A model generated the notes under the pieces. The model saw only the letters and a list, made by a program, of their open reading frames with translations. It ran no database searches and was not told the DNA's origin. A program made the position numbers and the translations under genes. From an uncultured bacterium (GTDB taxonomy: Bacteria; Planctomycetota; GCA-002687715): 64,000 nucleotides of DNA. Positions within the stretch are counted from its first letter, which is position 1. Every line of letters begins with the position of its first letter. The stretch covers positions 52,021-116,020 of the forward strand of contig CADEGH010000003.1 in assembly GCA_902826835.1 (NCBI GenBank). The letters run 5' to 3'. Of this stretch, positions 8,928-16,836 are shown one piece after another.

Positions 8928-11900
8928 ATGTCAACTGGGTGCGCCCACCACTCGTGCGTTTGGATAGCGGGGATCATCTGTTTCCTCGCGGCGGGGAGAT
9001 CCTCCGCCCAGACACCCAGACCAGAGCCGTTCCCGGTTGAGTTCTCGGGGGCGTCCGCGGAGGTGCGACGGGAACTGGTCAACCGCGAGCGCTGGCACCT
9101 CGCAGACCGTTTCCACGAATGTGTGCTCGCCGCTGAGGCGGCGCGGGTGGCCCGATCGCCGGATGCTCGCGAGAGCCCTCTCGAGGCAGTCCCTGGCGCT
9201 CTCGCCGCGATGGCCGAGTCCGAATTCCAAATCGACTGCTTCGTGGCCGATTGGGCGTTGATCCAGACCCTCTCCGACGAGGATCGAAGAATCCGCCAGC
9301 GGCTGTTCGAAGCTTCCCGGGCCATACTCGTCGAATTGAATCGTCGACCCGCGGACGAGTTGGTCGCATCCGCCGAACGGGCGTTGTCCAACCTCTCGGC
9401 ATTTGCGGAAGCCAAGCGAGATCGAGAAGCCGGCCGGGGCCACGCGCTCTACTTGCTCTCGCTTCGCAGGTGGCAGAAGAACCGAGCGGCCGCGATCGCT
9501 CTCCTTCCGCCACTCATGGCGAGGCTCAGCTCGGAGGGCCTCAATCTCGATTCGCGGGCGTTGCTCGCCGCGGCGGATTGGTTCGGCCATCAACTGAACG
9601 AGACCAAAGATGGGGAGTCGGCTGCCCGGTACCTTCGATCGGTCCGGCACGAACTCGGCGAGCTGATCCCTCCGCTCGACATTCAAGCTCGTTTGTTGTC
9701 TTTGGAGGCGGAAGTCGCGGCGAGAGAATTCCAGTTCGGGGCCGCCGCCGTACACATTGCCGGCTTGGAAACGGCGCTGGGCGAGCTCGAGCCGATCATG
9801 ATTGCCCGTCGATCCCCCATCCAGTCGGGGCTCCTGTCCGAGTGGTGGCGCCAGATCGCGCTCACGAAGGCCCAAGCTGGCGACCACACCAGCGCCTGCC
9901 AGCATCTTCAGCACGCGCTCCACCTCTCGGACGTGCCGGCCGCACAGCGATTCCGGGCCAGCGTCGCGCTCGCCCGCGAAACCTTGGCGAGGGGCGACCT
10001 CCTCGCGACTTTGTCGGCGGCGGAACACGCTCTCGACGAGGCACCTGGCTCCGGAGATCGCGATTTACCGCCTACCCATCCAATGCATCGCGACCTCCGC
10101 CAGCAACTCGCGCTAGTCTCCGCGGAGGCGTTGACTCGGTTGGGGCGCGCCGATGTTGCCCGCCGCTCCCTTGAACGCGCCGAGAAATTGAAGGAGGAGG
10201 GAGCCGATACACCGGAGCTTCTCGCCGCGTTGGAGCTCTCCCGGGGCTTGCTGGCGTCGGCCGAGGGGGACCTCGAGTCGGCGGAAGCGGCGTACCACCG
10301 CGCGATCGAGGTCCTCCCCGAGGAATCGCGAGCCAGCGAACGAGCGCTCGCCCTGACCGCGCTCTCTCGCCTCTACCTGGCCATGGGCTCCGCGTCGGAA
10401 AGTGAGACTTACGCGAGACGAGCCTTGGCGGCCGCGGATGCCGCGGACCGGGACCGGGTGCTGCTGGTGACCCTGTCGCGGCTTGGATTGGCCCACGTCG
10501 CTCTCACGAAGGCCAAGCCCGCCCAGGCGGTGGAGCACCTCATCGAAATCAAGAGCGCGGGCGCTCGGATCCTGGAGGTGCGCACTGATCTCGAACTCGA
10601 GTGGAATCGCCTCGATCTCGAAGCTCAGGTGCAGCTCGAAGGCCTCGGCAAGCCGAGCGAGGCTCACTTGCTGTCGCTCGCATCGTCCGCCCGGTCGATC
10701 GCCGAAGCCGCCCTGAAGGATCAGGACCTCCACAACCCTCGCGAAGTCGCCGAGATCTTCCGACTCCTGGAATTGCAACAGACGATCGAACACCGCGCGG
10801 GCCTCGTCGAAAGCAGCGCCGCGGAAGTTGCATTTGGATTTTGGAAGGAGCTGGCGGAGGTCCGGGACTTGACGGCGTCGTCGTTCGAGTGGAACGAGCC
10901 GCGAGCTCTCCTGCATTCCTTGCGAGGCCGCCACGAAGAGCGTGCCGGGCGACTCGTGGCCGCCTCTCAACACTTCAAGGAGGCGGTCAGGCTCGAAGAC
11001 GCTCTGCGTCGAAGCCTCAGACAGCGAGTACCGGACGAGCTCTCCGGCCGCTTTGCGGGATGGCACGACCACCTGTGCGGTCTTCTGTTCGCAATCGCCG
11101 CGGAGCGGCGAGATCAGGCCTCGTCCTTCGAAGCCCTGCAAATCCAAGAGTCACTTCGCAATCAGTCCCTCCGGGCGCTGCTGCGAGCCAAGCTCGCGAA
11201 GGGCGAAGAATTCCGAGCACGAGGAGTCCCTGGTTCGACCACTCTCACGAGCCTCTCCCTCCAAGATCTCAGGAGCACGATGCGCGACGGCCGCGTCGTC
11301 TTGGTTTTCAGCTTGACCGAACGGGGCTGTTACGTCGTACTCGCGGAGAAGAACCGGCTCGCCACCATCCCCCTGGAAACCACGCGTCTGGAGGTCGAGC
11401 GCAGGGTTCATTCGCTGCTCGACAACCTCCGGCCAATCGAAGACGAGTACGCGCGGCGCGCGGTACGAGAGGAATCGGAGGCCCTCTACCGCCTTCTCAT
11501 CAAGCCGGTTGAATTTGCGGTAGGGGCGGCACGGGAACTCATCTTCGTACCGGACGGAAGCCTGCACCTGTTGCCGTTCGAAGCCCTCATAGGATCCCCG
11601 CTTGGCAAGTCCGGTGAGAGCCGCGCGCCCTATCTGATCGAAACGCCAACCCTGGACTCCACCTCGACCGTTCCGAGTCTTTCCATGCTCATCGCCCTCG
11701 AAGGGCGAGCGCCTCCCCGCGCTCCGAACGAACTCCTGGTCGTGGGACCGCCTCATCTCCCTCTCCCCGGTTTCCCGGTGCTGGAAAAAGGCGAAGACGA
11801 GTCGGATGTCTGGACGCCTCATTTCGACTCCAGCAAGACTCGCCGACTCCGAGGTAAAGAGGCCACTCTCTCCGCTCTGCTCGCCGAGCGTCCCGGAGAA

Positions 11901-12344
11901 TTCCGGCGCTTGCACTTCGTGACCCACGCCCGACACTTCCGCGGTTCTTCGCTCGCGGGCGGCCTGTACCTCAGTCCCGAGTCGGAGGGGCCTCACCTCC
12001 CGTTGTCGCCCCGCGAAATCGCTTCCTGGGGCCTCGATCAGGTGGAGCTCGTCATCCTCAGCGCGTGCGGAAGCAGTCGGGGGCCGGACGCCGGCCTGGA
12101 AGGTCCGCTCGGACTGCCTCGGGCCTTCCTGGTGGCCGGAGCGAGATCGGTCATCGCCACCAGCCATGACGTCCTGGACCGAGCTCCACGAGCGCTTCTC
12201 GATCGACTTGCGATCCGACTCTCGGAGAACCCGGGCCGGTCTCCCGCTCGCTCCTTGCTGTTGGCGAAGCGCGACCTGTTGCGAAGTGGCGCGACCGCTT
12301 GGCCCGGAAATTGGGCACCCTTCTTGTTCCTAGGCGCCCCCTGA
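8928..12344 (+). CDS. Exported TPR-CHAT (caspase-like) protein
   Basis: 1138 residues. The N-terminus has a hydrophobic core (CVWIAGIICFLAAG) ending in SSAQ, a probable signal peptide. Residues from about 60 to 750 are alpha-helical with TPR-like repeats (for example AEAAYHRAIEVLPEES near 460). The C-terminal 350 residues form a CHAT domain: ELIFVPDGSLHLLPFEALIG, then RRLHFVTHARHF with candidate catalytic His1000, LSACGSSRGPDAG with candidate nucleophile Cys1047, and finally WAPFLFLGAP. CHAT proteins are clan CD cysteine peptidases related to caspases. The stop TGA overlaps the ATG of the sigma gene (TGATG), so the two are translationally coupled. The family is clear; peptidase activity and target are inferred. 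Confidence 0.88.
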   Translation: MSTGCAHHSCVWIAGIICFLAAGRSSAQTPRPEPFPVEFSGASAEVRRELVNRERWHLADRFHECVLAAEAARVARSPDARESPLEAVPGALAAMAESEFQIDCFVADWALIQTLSDEDRRIRQRLFEASRAILVELNRRPADELVASAERALSNLSAFAEAKRDREAGRGHALYLLSLRRWQKNRAAAIALLPPLMARLSSEGLNLDSRALLAAADWFGHQLNETKDGESAARYLRSVRHELGELIPPLDIQARLLSLEAEVAAREFQFGAAAVHIAGLETALGELEPIMIARRSPIQSGLLSEWWRQIALTKAQAGDHTSACQHLQHALHLSDVPAAQRFRASVALARETLARGDLLATLSAAEHALDEAPGSGDRDLPPTHPMHRDLRQQLALVSAEALTRLGRADVARRSLERAEKLKEEGADTPELLAALELSRGLLASAEGDLESAEAAYHRAIEVLPEESRASERALALTALSRLYLAMGSASESETYARRALAAADAADRDRVLLVTLSRLGLAHVALTKAKPAQAVEHLIEIKSAGARILEVRTDLELEWNRLDLEAQVQLEGLGKPSEAHLLSLASSARSIAEAALKDQDLHNPREVAEIFRLLELQQTIEHRAGLVESSAAEVAFGFWKELAEVRDLTASSFEWNEPRALLHSLRGRHEERAGRLVAASQHFKEAVRLEDALRRSLRQRVPDELSGRFAGWHDHLCGLLFAIAAERRDQASSFEALQIQESLRNQSLRALLRAKLAKGEEFRARGVPGSTTLTSLSLQDLRSTMRDGRVVLVFSLTERGCYVVLAEKNRLATIPLETTRLEVERRVHSLLDNLRPIEDEYARRAVREESEALYRLLIKPVEFAVGAARELIFVPDGSLHLLPFEALIGSPLGKSGESRAPYLIETPTLDSTSTVPSLSMLIALEGRAPPRAPNELLVVGPPHLPLPGFPVLEKGEDESDVWTPHFDSSKTRRLRGKEATLSALLAERPGEFRRLHFVTHARHFRGSSLAGGLYLSPESEGPHLPLSPREIASWGLDQVELVILSACGSSRGPDAGLEGPLGLPRAFLVAGARSVIATSHDVLDRAPRALLDRLAIRLSENPGRSPARSLLLAKRDLLRSGATAWPGNWAPFLFLGAP

Positions 12345-13300
12345 TGAGCGGGGAAAACGGCGGCCGAGGTGCCCGCACCGTCGAACTGCCGGCCGAGTAT
12401 CGGGCCCTTTCAGGCTGTGGCGAGAACCTCCTTGCCTTGGTCGCAGAACTCGAGCGCCTACGCCCCGGACTGCTTGGCGCGTTGATCGTCCGCACCGAAA
12501 ACGCCCACTCTCCGCTCCGGCCGACCCAAGACGAGGCGGCACGCGCGATCCGCCGGGCGCTGGTCTCACTCGCCGAGCGAAACCTCGCCCAGGGGATCAC
12601 CGCCAGCTTCGCGGACAGTTGCGAAATCCTGGTCCTCGAGGACCTCGGACTGGCCGAATTGGCCCTGTCCGGGGATGCGAGAGCCTGGGGAATCCTGCGA
12701 GAACTGGTGGCCAAAGCGATCAGCCTCCTTTCCGCCCGAACCGGGCAGGGAAAGCGCGGGCTCGCGATTATCCAGGAGCTGCGGGAGGATCTCCTGGGAG
12801 CGTTCCTACTCCAGGAGAAGCTTCTCACCTACCGTGCCACCGCGCCGCTCGTGCCGTGGATTCGCCAGATCGCCTTCAACCGCTTTCGCGAACGCCTGTT
12901 GGAGATGAAGCGCCGGTCGACCACCGAGCCTCTCTTCTCCGACCTGAACCAGGATCCGAGCAGCCCCCTGCCTTCCCTTCCGCCGGCCAGCACGAAGGAC
13001 GCCCTCGCCACCATCGCCGCTCAAGAGTGGGAGACCGCGCTCAGGCTCGCCGTTCCCGAGGCGCTGGCTGCGCTCCCCACCAGCGAGCGGAGGATGATGG
13101 AGGTCCTCCCGACCCGCACCTTGACCCAGGTCCAGTTGTGCGAGGAACTCGGCGTAAGCCCCTTCACCCTGAACCGCTGGTACAAGGATGCTAGGCAGCG
13201 GTTCCTTCGACTGCTGGTTCAGGATTTGCGCTTTCGGCTCGGGCTCCTGGATGTTCCCACCGAAGAAATTGCCCGATGGATCGAGCAGGGACCCCAGTGA
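12344..13300 (+). CDS. Sigma-70-like factor coupled to the CHAT gene
   Basis: 318 residues from the ATG overlapping the CHAT stop. The region around residues 155-190 (PWIRQIAFNRFRERLLEMKR) resembles sigma region 2. A region-4 helix-turn-helix lies near 243-290: ALPTSERRMMEVLPTRTLTQ, then LCEELGVSPFTLNRWYKDAR. The first 130 residues are unusual for an ECF factor and include an acidic, Leu-rich segment (LVLEDLGLAELALSGDARA) that could bind a partner. Its own TGA overlaps the next ATG. It probably directs transcription of target promoters under control of the neighbouring proteins. I am fairly sure of a sigma-like regulator, less sure of the subgroup. Confidence 0.72.
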   Translation: MSGENGGRGARTVELPAEYRALSGCGENLLALVAELERLRPGLLGALIVRTENAHSPLRPTQDEAARAIRRALVSLAERNLAQGITASFADSCEILVLEDLGLAELALSGDARAWGILRELVAKAISLLSARTGQGKRGLAIIQELREDLLGAFLLQEKLLTYRATAPLVPWIRQIAFNRFRERLLEMKRRSTTEPLFSDLNQDPSSPLPSLPPASTKDALATIAAQEWETALRLAVPEALAALPTSERRMMEVLPTRTLTQVQLCEELGVSPFTLNRWYKDARQRFLRLLVQDLRFRLGLLDVPTEEIARWIEQGPQ

Positions 13301-14484
13301 TGAACATATTGCGCAAGATCTTCGGACAGACCCGTCCAACCGGGGAACCTGTTGGTCATCGGGGGCCGAGCCGGCCGTACAAGGATCTCCAGGGGAACGG
13401 CACGCAACGACCAGTGGCAGTCACACAACCACCTCACCAGACACCTGGCCCGAACATTCCGGGGGACTCGCGCGTGGAGGAACTCCTTCGCCGCTTCGTT
13501 TCTCCGGGAGAGGCGGGCCCTGGCTTTGAGGACGCGGCCGCCGTCACCCCCGATGCCAACATTTTCTACGACGAAGAGGACCTCTGCCTGGCGGCTTCCG
13601 GGCGGGGCTCACCCGTACTTTCCGCTCGCCTCGGAGAGGCCTCTCGCCACGATCCCGAGTTAGCCCTCGCCATCGCGTTCGGGGGCGGTGAACGGCCGAG
13701 CATCACTGCGCAGACTCCGACCGTCAAACAGGGCCGACGCCTGAAGTGGCCCGCGGCAGCCGCGGCCGCCGCCGCGATCCTAATCGCCCTCGTGGTGGTG
13801 GCGAAGCAAGCGGTCAAGCCCGCGCCGACGGATGCCGTTGGTTCCAACTCCATCGCCGCCCTCGAAAGCTGGGGCCGGTCTTCGTCTCCCTGGGAGCGCG
13901 CGGGCCCCCATGCGGGACTCGAATTTGCCGCACTCAGCGAGGAAGAACTCGCGGCCGCCGACCCTGGTCCGTTCCGCAGCGCCGTGGGTCCGGAAAACAA
14001 CCTCGAGAGCCCGGTCATCTTGGTACGAGGTCGCGTGGTCGAGCGTCGGCCCGTCCTGCGCCTCCGCGGCGTCCAGGAGTCCCTGACCCTCAATTTGTTC
14101 CGCATGTCTGACCAAAGGCCGGTCTGGACGACCCAGGTTCACGCGGGAACCACTGAGCTCGAACTCCCAGCCGAAATCGGCGATCTCGATGAGCAGCATC
14201 GTTACGGAATCGATCTGAGGTCCGCCACCAATCGGCTGCTGGCCCAAGCCGATTTTCAGCTCGCGACCTCCGCGGAGCGCGCGAGCTTCGAAGCTCTTGC
14301 CAAGGAAATCCGGGAGCACATCCAAGACCCCTCCCTACGCGCGTTCGCCCTCGCCAACGTGCTGTTCCGTCGCGGGTTCTACTCGGAAGCACTCCGCGAG
14401 CTGCGCACCATCGCCGCGGACCACGTCACGAAGTCGGTCAGCGATACCACCGAGGTCACGATTCGCCGCCTCGGCGGCGACTGA
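13300..14484 (+). CDS. Single-pass membrane protein, candidate regulator of the CHAT/sigma system
   Basis: 394 residues, start coupled to the sigma gene stop (TGATG). Not a family I recognise. Residues 1-150 are polar, probably cytoplasmic, with VEELLRRFVSP near 59-69 and an acidic patch (FYDEEDLCLA, 89-98). An Ala-rich then Val/Ile-rich segment at 151-168 is the only membrane span, with a basic flank (KQGRRLKW) on its N-terminal side, which predicts the N-terminus inside. The region after it is beta-like to about 320, then helical with a short tail (FRRGFYSEALRELRTIAADH) resembling a TPR. Topology and position suggest an anti-sigma or sensor role, but no zinc-finger anti-sigma motif is present. 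It overlaps the convergent kinase gene by 29 bp. Confidence 0.7.
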   Translation: MNILRKIFGQTRPTGEPVGHRGPSRPYKDLQGNGTQRPVAVTQPPHQTPGPNIPGDSRVEELLRRFVSPGEAGPGFEDAAAVTPDANIFYDEEDLCLAASGRGSPVLSARLGEASRHDPELALAIAFGGGERPSITAQTPTVKQGRRLKWPAAAAAAAAILIALVVVAKQAVKPAPTDAVGSNSIAALESWGRSSSPWERAGPHAGLEFAALSEEELAAADPGPFRSAVGPENNLESPVILVRGRVVERRPVLRLRGVQESLTLNLFRMSDQRPVWTTQVHAGTTELELPAEIGDLDEQHRYGIDLRSATNRLLAQADFQLATSAERASFEALAKEIREHIQDPSLRAFALANVLFRRGFYSEALRELRTIAADHVTKSVSDTTEVTIRRLGGD

Positions 14485-15349
14485 CTTTTCGCGCTCGCGT
14501 GGTTTCGGCGAGCTTCCGATCTCTCTTGGCGAGCCACTGCCTTTTCATGCGATCTACCAGCTTGAGCAGCCGGCGGTCCCCCTCTCGTTCCCCTACCTCG
14601 CGACGATAGTGGACAAAAAACCTCAGTCGGTCACGCCTCGAAAAACTCAAGTCGGCGTGTTTGTCCAAACACATGAGGTCGAATCGAACCCCCAAGTCGT
14701 GAACCCCTCCCGCCCCGCGGCGGCGATAAGCCCTGGGTAAGTCGATGACATGAAACCGCGCTTCCCCCCGCTCCCTCGCCGCCAAGTCGACGAGCACATT
14801 GCGAAAGTGAAGGTCCATCGCTCGCCACCCCGAGGCGTGGAGGCGCGCCGTGAGAGCGGCCAACGCGGGAATTCCTCTGCGCAGGAAACGGGGATCCGGC
14901 CATTCACCGGAACGCGCGGATTCCTGCAGAAGATCGGCGAGCGATCGTGTTTCTGGGAGTTCCTGTGTGATCAGAAAACTGCCGCGAAGCCAACGCCCGC
15001 CGACCCGTAGCTCTCCCCACGCCAGGACATCAGGCGCGGGCAATCCCAGGGCCGCGAGGGCCCGCAAGTTCCTGGCTTCCGTGACGGCCTTGGCCGGGCG
15101 GAAGCAGTCGGCGACCCGCCGCCAGGTGCCTTTGGGCCGGTAGAACTTGAAGTACGCACTGGCGCCGTCAGGGACCTGCCAGGGGAACCGGACGACCCTC
15201 GTCGAAGCCGAGTCGGCCACCAAATGTCCGGGGGGGCCGTCACCAAAAAACTGCGGGGCCAAAGGACGCAGCCAATTTAGCGTCGCCCGCTCCCCATGAA
15301 TCACCGCTAGCCCGGCCCCGATCCGGACGCGGAGCCTGCCAATGCTCAC
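14456..15349 (-). CDS. WaaP/KdkA-like small-molecule kinase
   Basis: About 297 residues from GTG 15349, chosen because GGAGGT lies 5 nt upstream and the previous gene ends at 15366. Sequence features match lipopolysaccharide-core kinases: YFKFYRPKGTWRRV as the ATP-binding strand region, a conserved glutamate helix (VTEARNLRAL), hinge FLITQELPE, catalytic MDLHFRNVLVD and metal-binding FHVIDLPRAYRR. WaaP and KdkA phosphorylate heptose or Kdo of lipid A core; other members phosphorylate different sugars. No LPS gene is adjacent. It is the last gene of the sigma / anti-sigma / VIT-vWA / TPR operon, so its substrate may not be LPS. Confidence 0.78.
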   Translation of the reverse strand: MSIGRLRVRIGAGLAVIHGERATLNWLRPLAPQFFGDGPPGHLVADSASTRVVRFPWQVPDGASAYFKFYRPKGTWRRVADCFRPAKAVTEARNLRALAALGLPAPDVLAWGELRVGGRWLRGSFLITQELPETRSLADLLQESARSGEWPDPRFLRRGIPALAALTARLHASGWRAMDLHFRNVLVDLAARERGEARFHVIDLPRAYRRRGAGGVHDLGVRFDLMCLDKHADLSFSRRDRLRFFVHYRREVGEREGDRRLLKLVDRMKRQWLAKRDRKLAETTRARKVSRRRGGES

Positions 15350-15365
15350 CCTACCTCCCGCCGCA

Positions 15366-16799
15366 TCACTTCTTGCCGGTGCTAGCGGGGGTTTCCCGCT
15401 TGCGATCCCGCTTCGTGTCCCGCTCGAATAGCGGATCCGGAAGTCCATGCACTTCGAACAGGAGTGGGAAGGAATAGCCGTCCCGCCCCGCGACCCCGCG
15501 CTTTTCGGCGCTGAGGGCGGCGAGTTTGGCCTCCTCGTGCTTTCCGAGGAGCCAAAGTGCCAACGCTCGGTGCGATTCGACGGAGGCTTTGGCTTGGTGC
15601 GGCTGAGATTGCGCCAGAAACGACTGGAAGGTGGCAGGTCCCTCAGGGGTCGACGCGAGTCGGCCCCACACTTCGCGAATGACCAGACCGACTTCGAACG
15701 ACTGAGCCACATGCAAGAGGGCGGCAGCCGCGCCTTCGGAATCTTGGGACTTGGCACGAGCTTCGGCCAGGACCAGATTCAGCGCCAAGAGATGAGGGAA
15801 TCGGGTATGAGCAAACCCTAGTTCGAGTGCGGCGACCTTGGCGTCTCCGTGCTGCAGCTCGAGTTCGCCCAAGCGGTACGCCGCCGGCCAAAAGTCCGGA
15901 TTACGCTTGCGCGCGAGGCGCAACTGCGCCATGGCTTCCGCCTTCTTTCCCGCCAGGTCCAACAACCGCGCCTCGCGAAGCACGAGCCCGAGGTGGTCCG
16001 GCATTTCGGCGCGCCGAGCCGCCACCTCCGCGAGGTCCAGTCCCTCGTAACTCGCAGCATTCGGTTCGACTTCCTTGGATCGGCTGGCGAGGGCCGTCAC
16101 ATACGGATGCCTCCCCCCAGCCCTCATGTCGAACAGGCCCTTTTCCTCGGCTGCGTGCAGCGCTTTCCACGCGCTCTCCGAGCGCCCGGACTCCGAGAGG
16201 AACATCCCCCAGTACAACTGGAGATAGGGATCCTGGGGAGCGGCAGCCGCCTCCGCCTCGAGTTTCTTGCCGAGTTCGGTGCGGAACCCCTGGCTGACCA
16301 TGAGGGTACTCAACAATCCCTCGAGGGCTCCGATCGAAGGCACCGTTCCGATCTTCAGCCAGCGAACGAAGAAGTCCGCCGCCTGCGCATCTTGCTTTTG
16401 GCGCAGGTGCGCCTTTTGGATCGTGAACGCGATATCGACGTCGGTCGAATCGACCGCGAACAGGCGGTTACCGAGCTCGAGCGTGCGGGCGAAGTCGCCT
16501 CGCTTGAAGGCGTCCAGACAGAGGTATCGCAGGGGCGCCGTGGACTCGGGAGCCTTCGCGAGGATCGACTCGAGGGTCGAGTGGATTTCCGCGAGGCGCG
16601 CTTGGGCCACGTCCGGGTGGGTCGTTTCCGCGTCGGCCCGCCCGAGCGCCTGCACCAAGCGCAATTTCCAACCCAGATTCTCGGGGTCGCGGCGGGTGGC
16701 GTCCCGCAGAGTCGTCAAATCATTGGCGGCCAAGAACCCCTGGGGGACCTGCGCGCCCACCATCCACGAGAGAGCTAACCAAGCCAGCGTGCGGAGCAT
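15366..16799 (-). CDS. Exported tetratricopeptide repeat protein
   Basis: 477 residues with a short signal peptide (LRTLAWLALSWMVGAQV). The rest is almost entirely helical and contains TPR-like units, for example KRGDFARTLELGNRLFAVDS near residue 97, LRLARKRNPDFWPAAYRLGE and LWLLGKHEEAKLAALSAEKR near 430. No catalytic domain is visible. It starts 37 bp after the VIT-vWA gene ends and stops 16 bp before the kinase start, so it belongs to the same operon. A role as periplasmic scaffold or adaptor is inferred. The tail is strongly basic (RDTKRDRKRE). Confidence 0.75.
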   Translation of the reverse strand: MLRTLAWLALSWMVGAQVPQGFLAANDLTTLRDATRRDPENLGWKLRLVQALGRADAETTHPDVAQARLAEIHSTLESILAKAPESTAPLRYLCLDAFKRGDFARTLELGNRLFAVDSTDVDIAFTIQKAHLRQKQDAQAADFFVRWLKIGTVPSIGALEGLLSTLMVSQGFRTELGKKLEAEAAAAPQDPYLQLYWGMFLSESGRSESAWKALHAAEEKGLFDMRAGGRHPYVTALASRSKEVEPNAASYEGLDLAEVAARRAEMPDHLGLVLREARLLDLAGKKAEAMAQLRLARKRNPDFWPAAYRLGELELQHGDAKVAALELGFAHTRFPHLLALNLVLAEARAKSQDSEGAAAALLHVAQSFEVGLVIREVWGRLASTPEGPATFQSFLAQSQPHQAKASVESHRALALWLLGKHEEAKLAALSAEKRGVAGRDGYSFPLLFEVHGLPDPLFERDTKRDRKRETPASTGKK

Positions 16800-16836
16800 G
16801 GCGGATTGTAGGCGATCGCCATCCTCTGCCGAAGGG

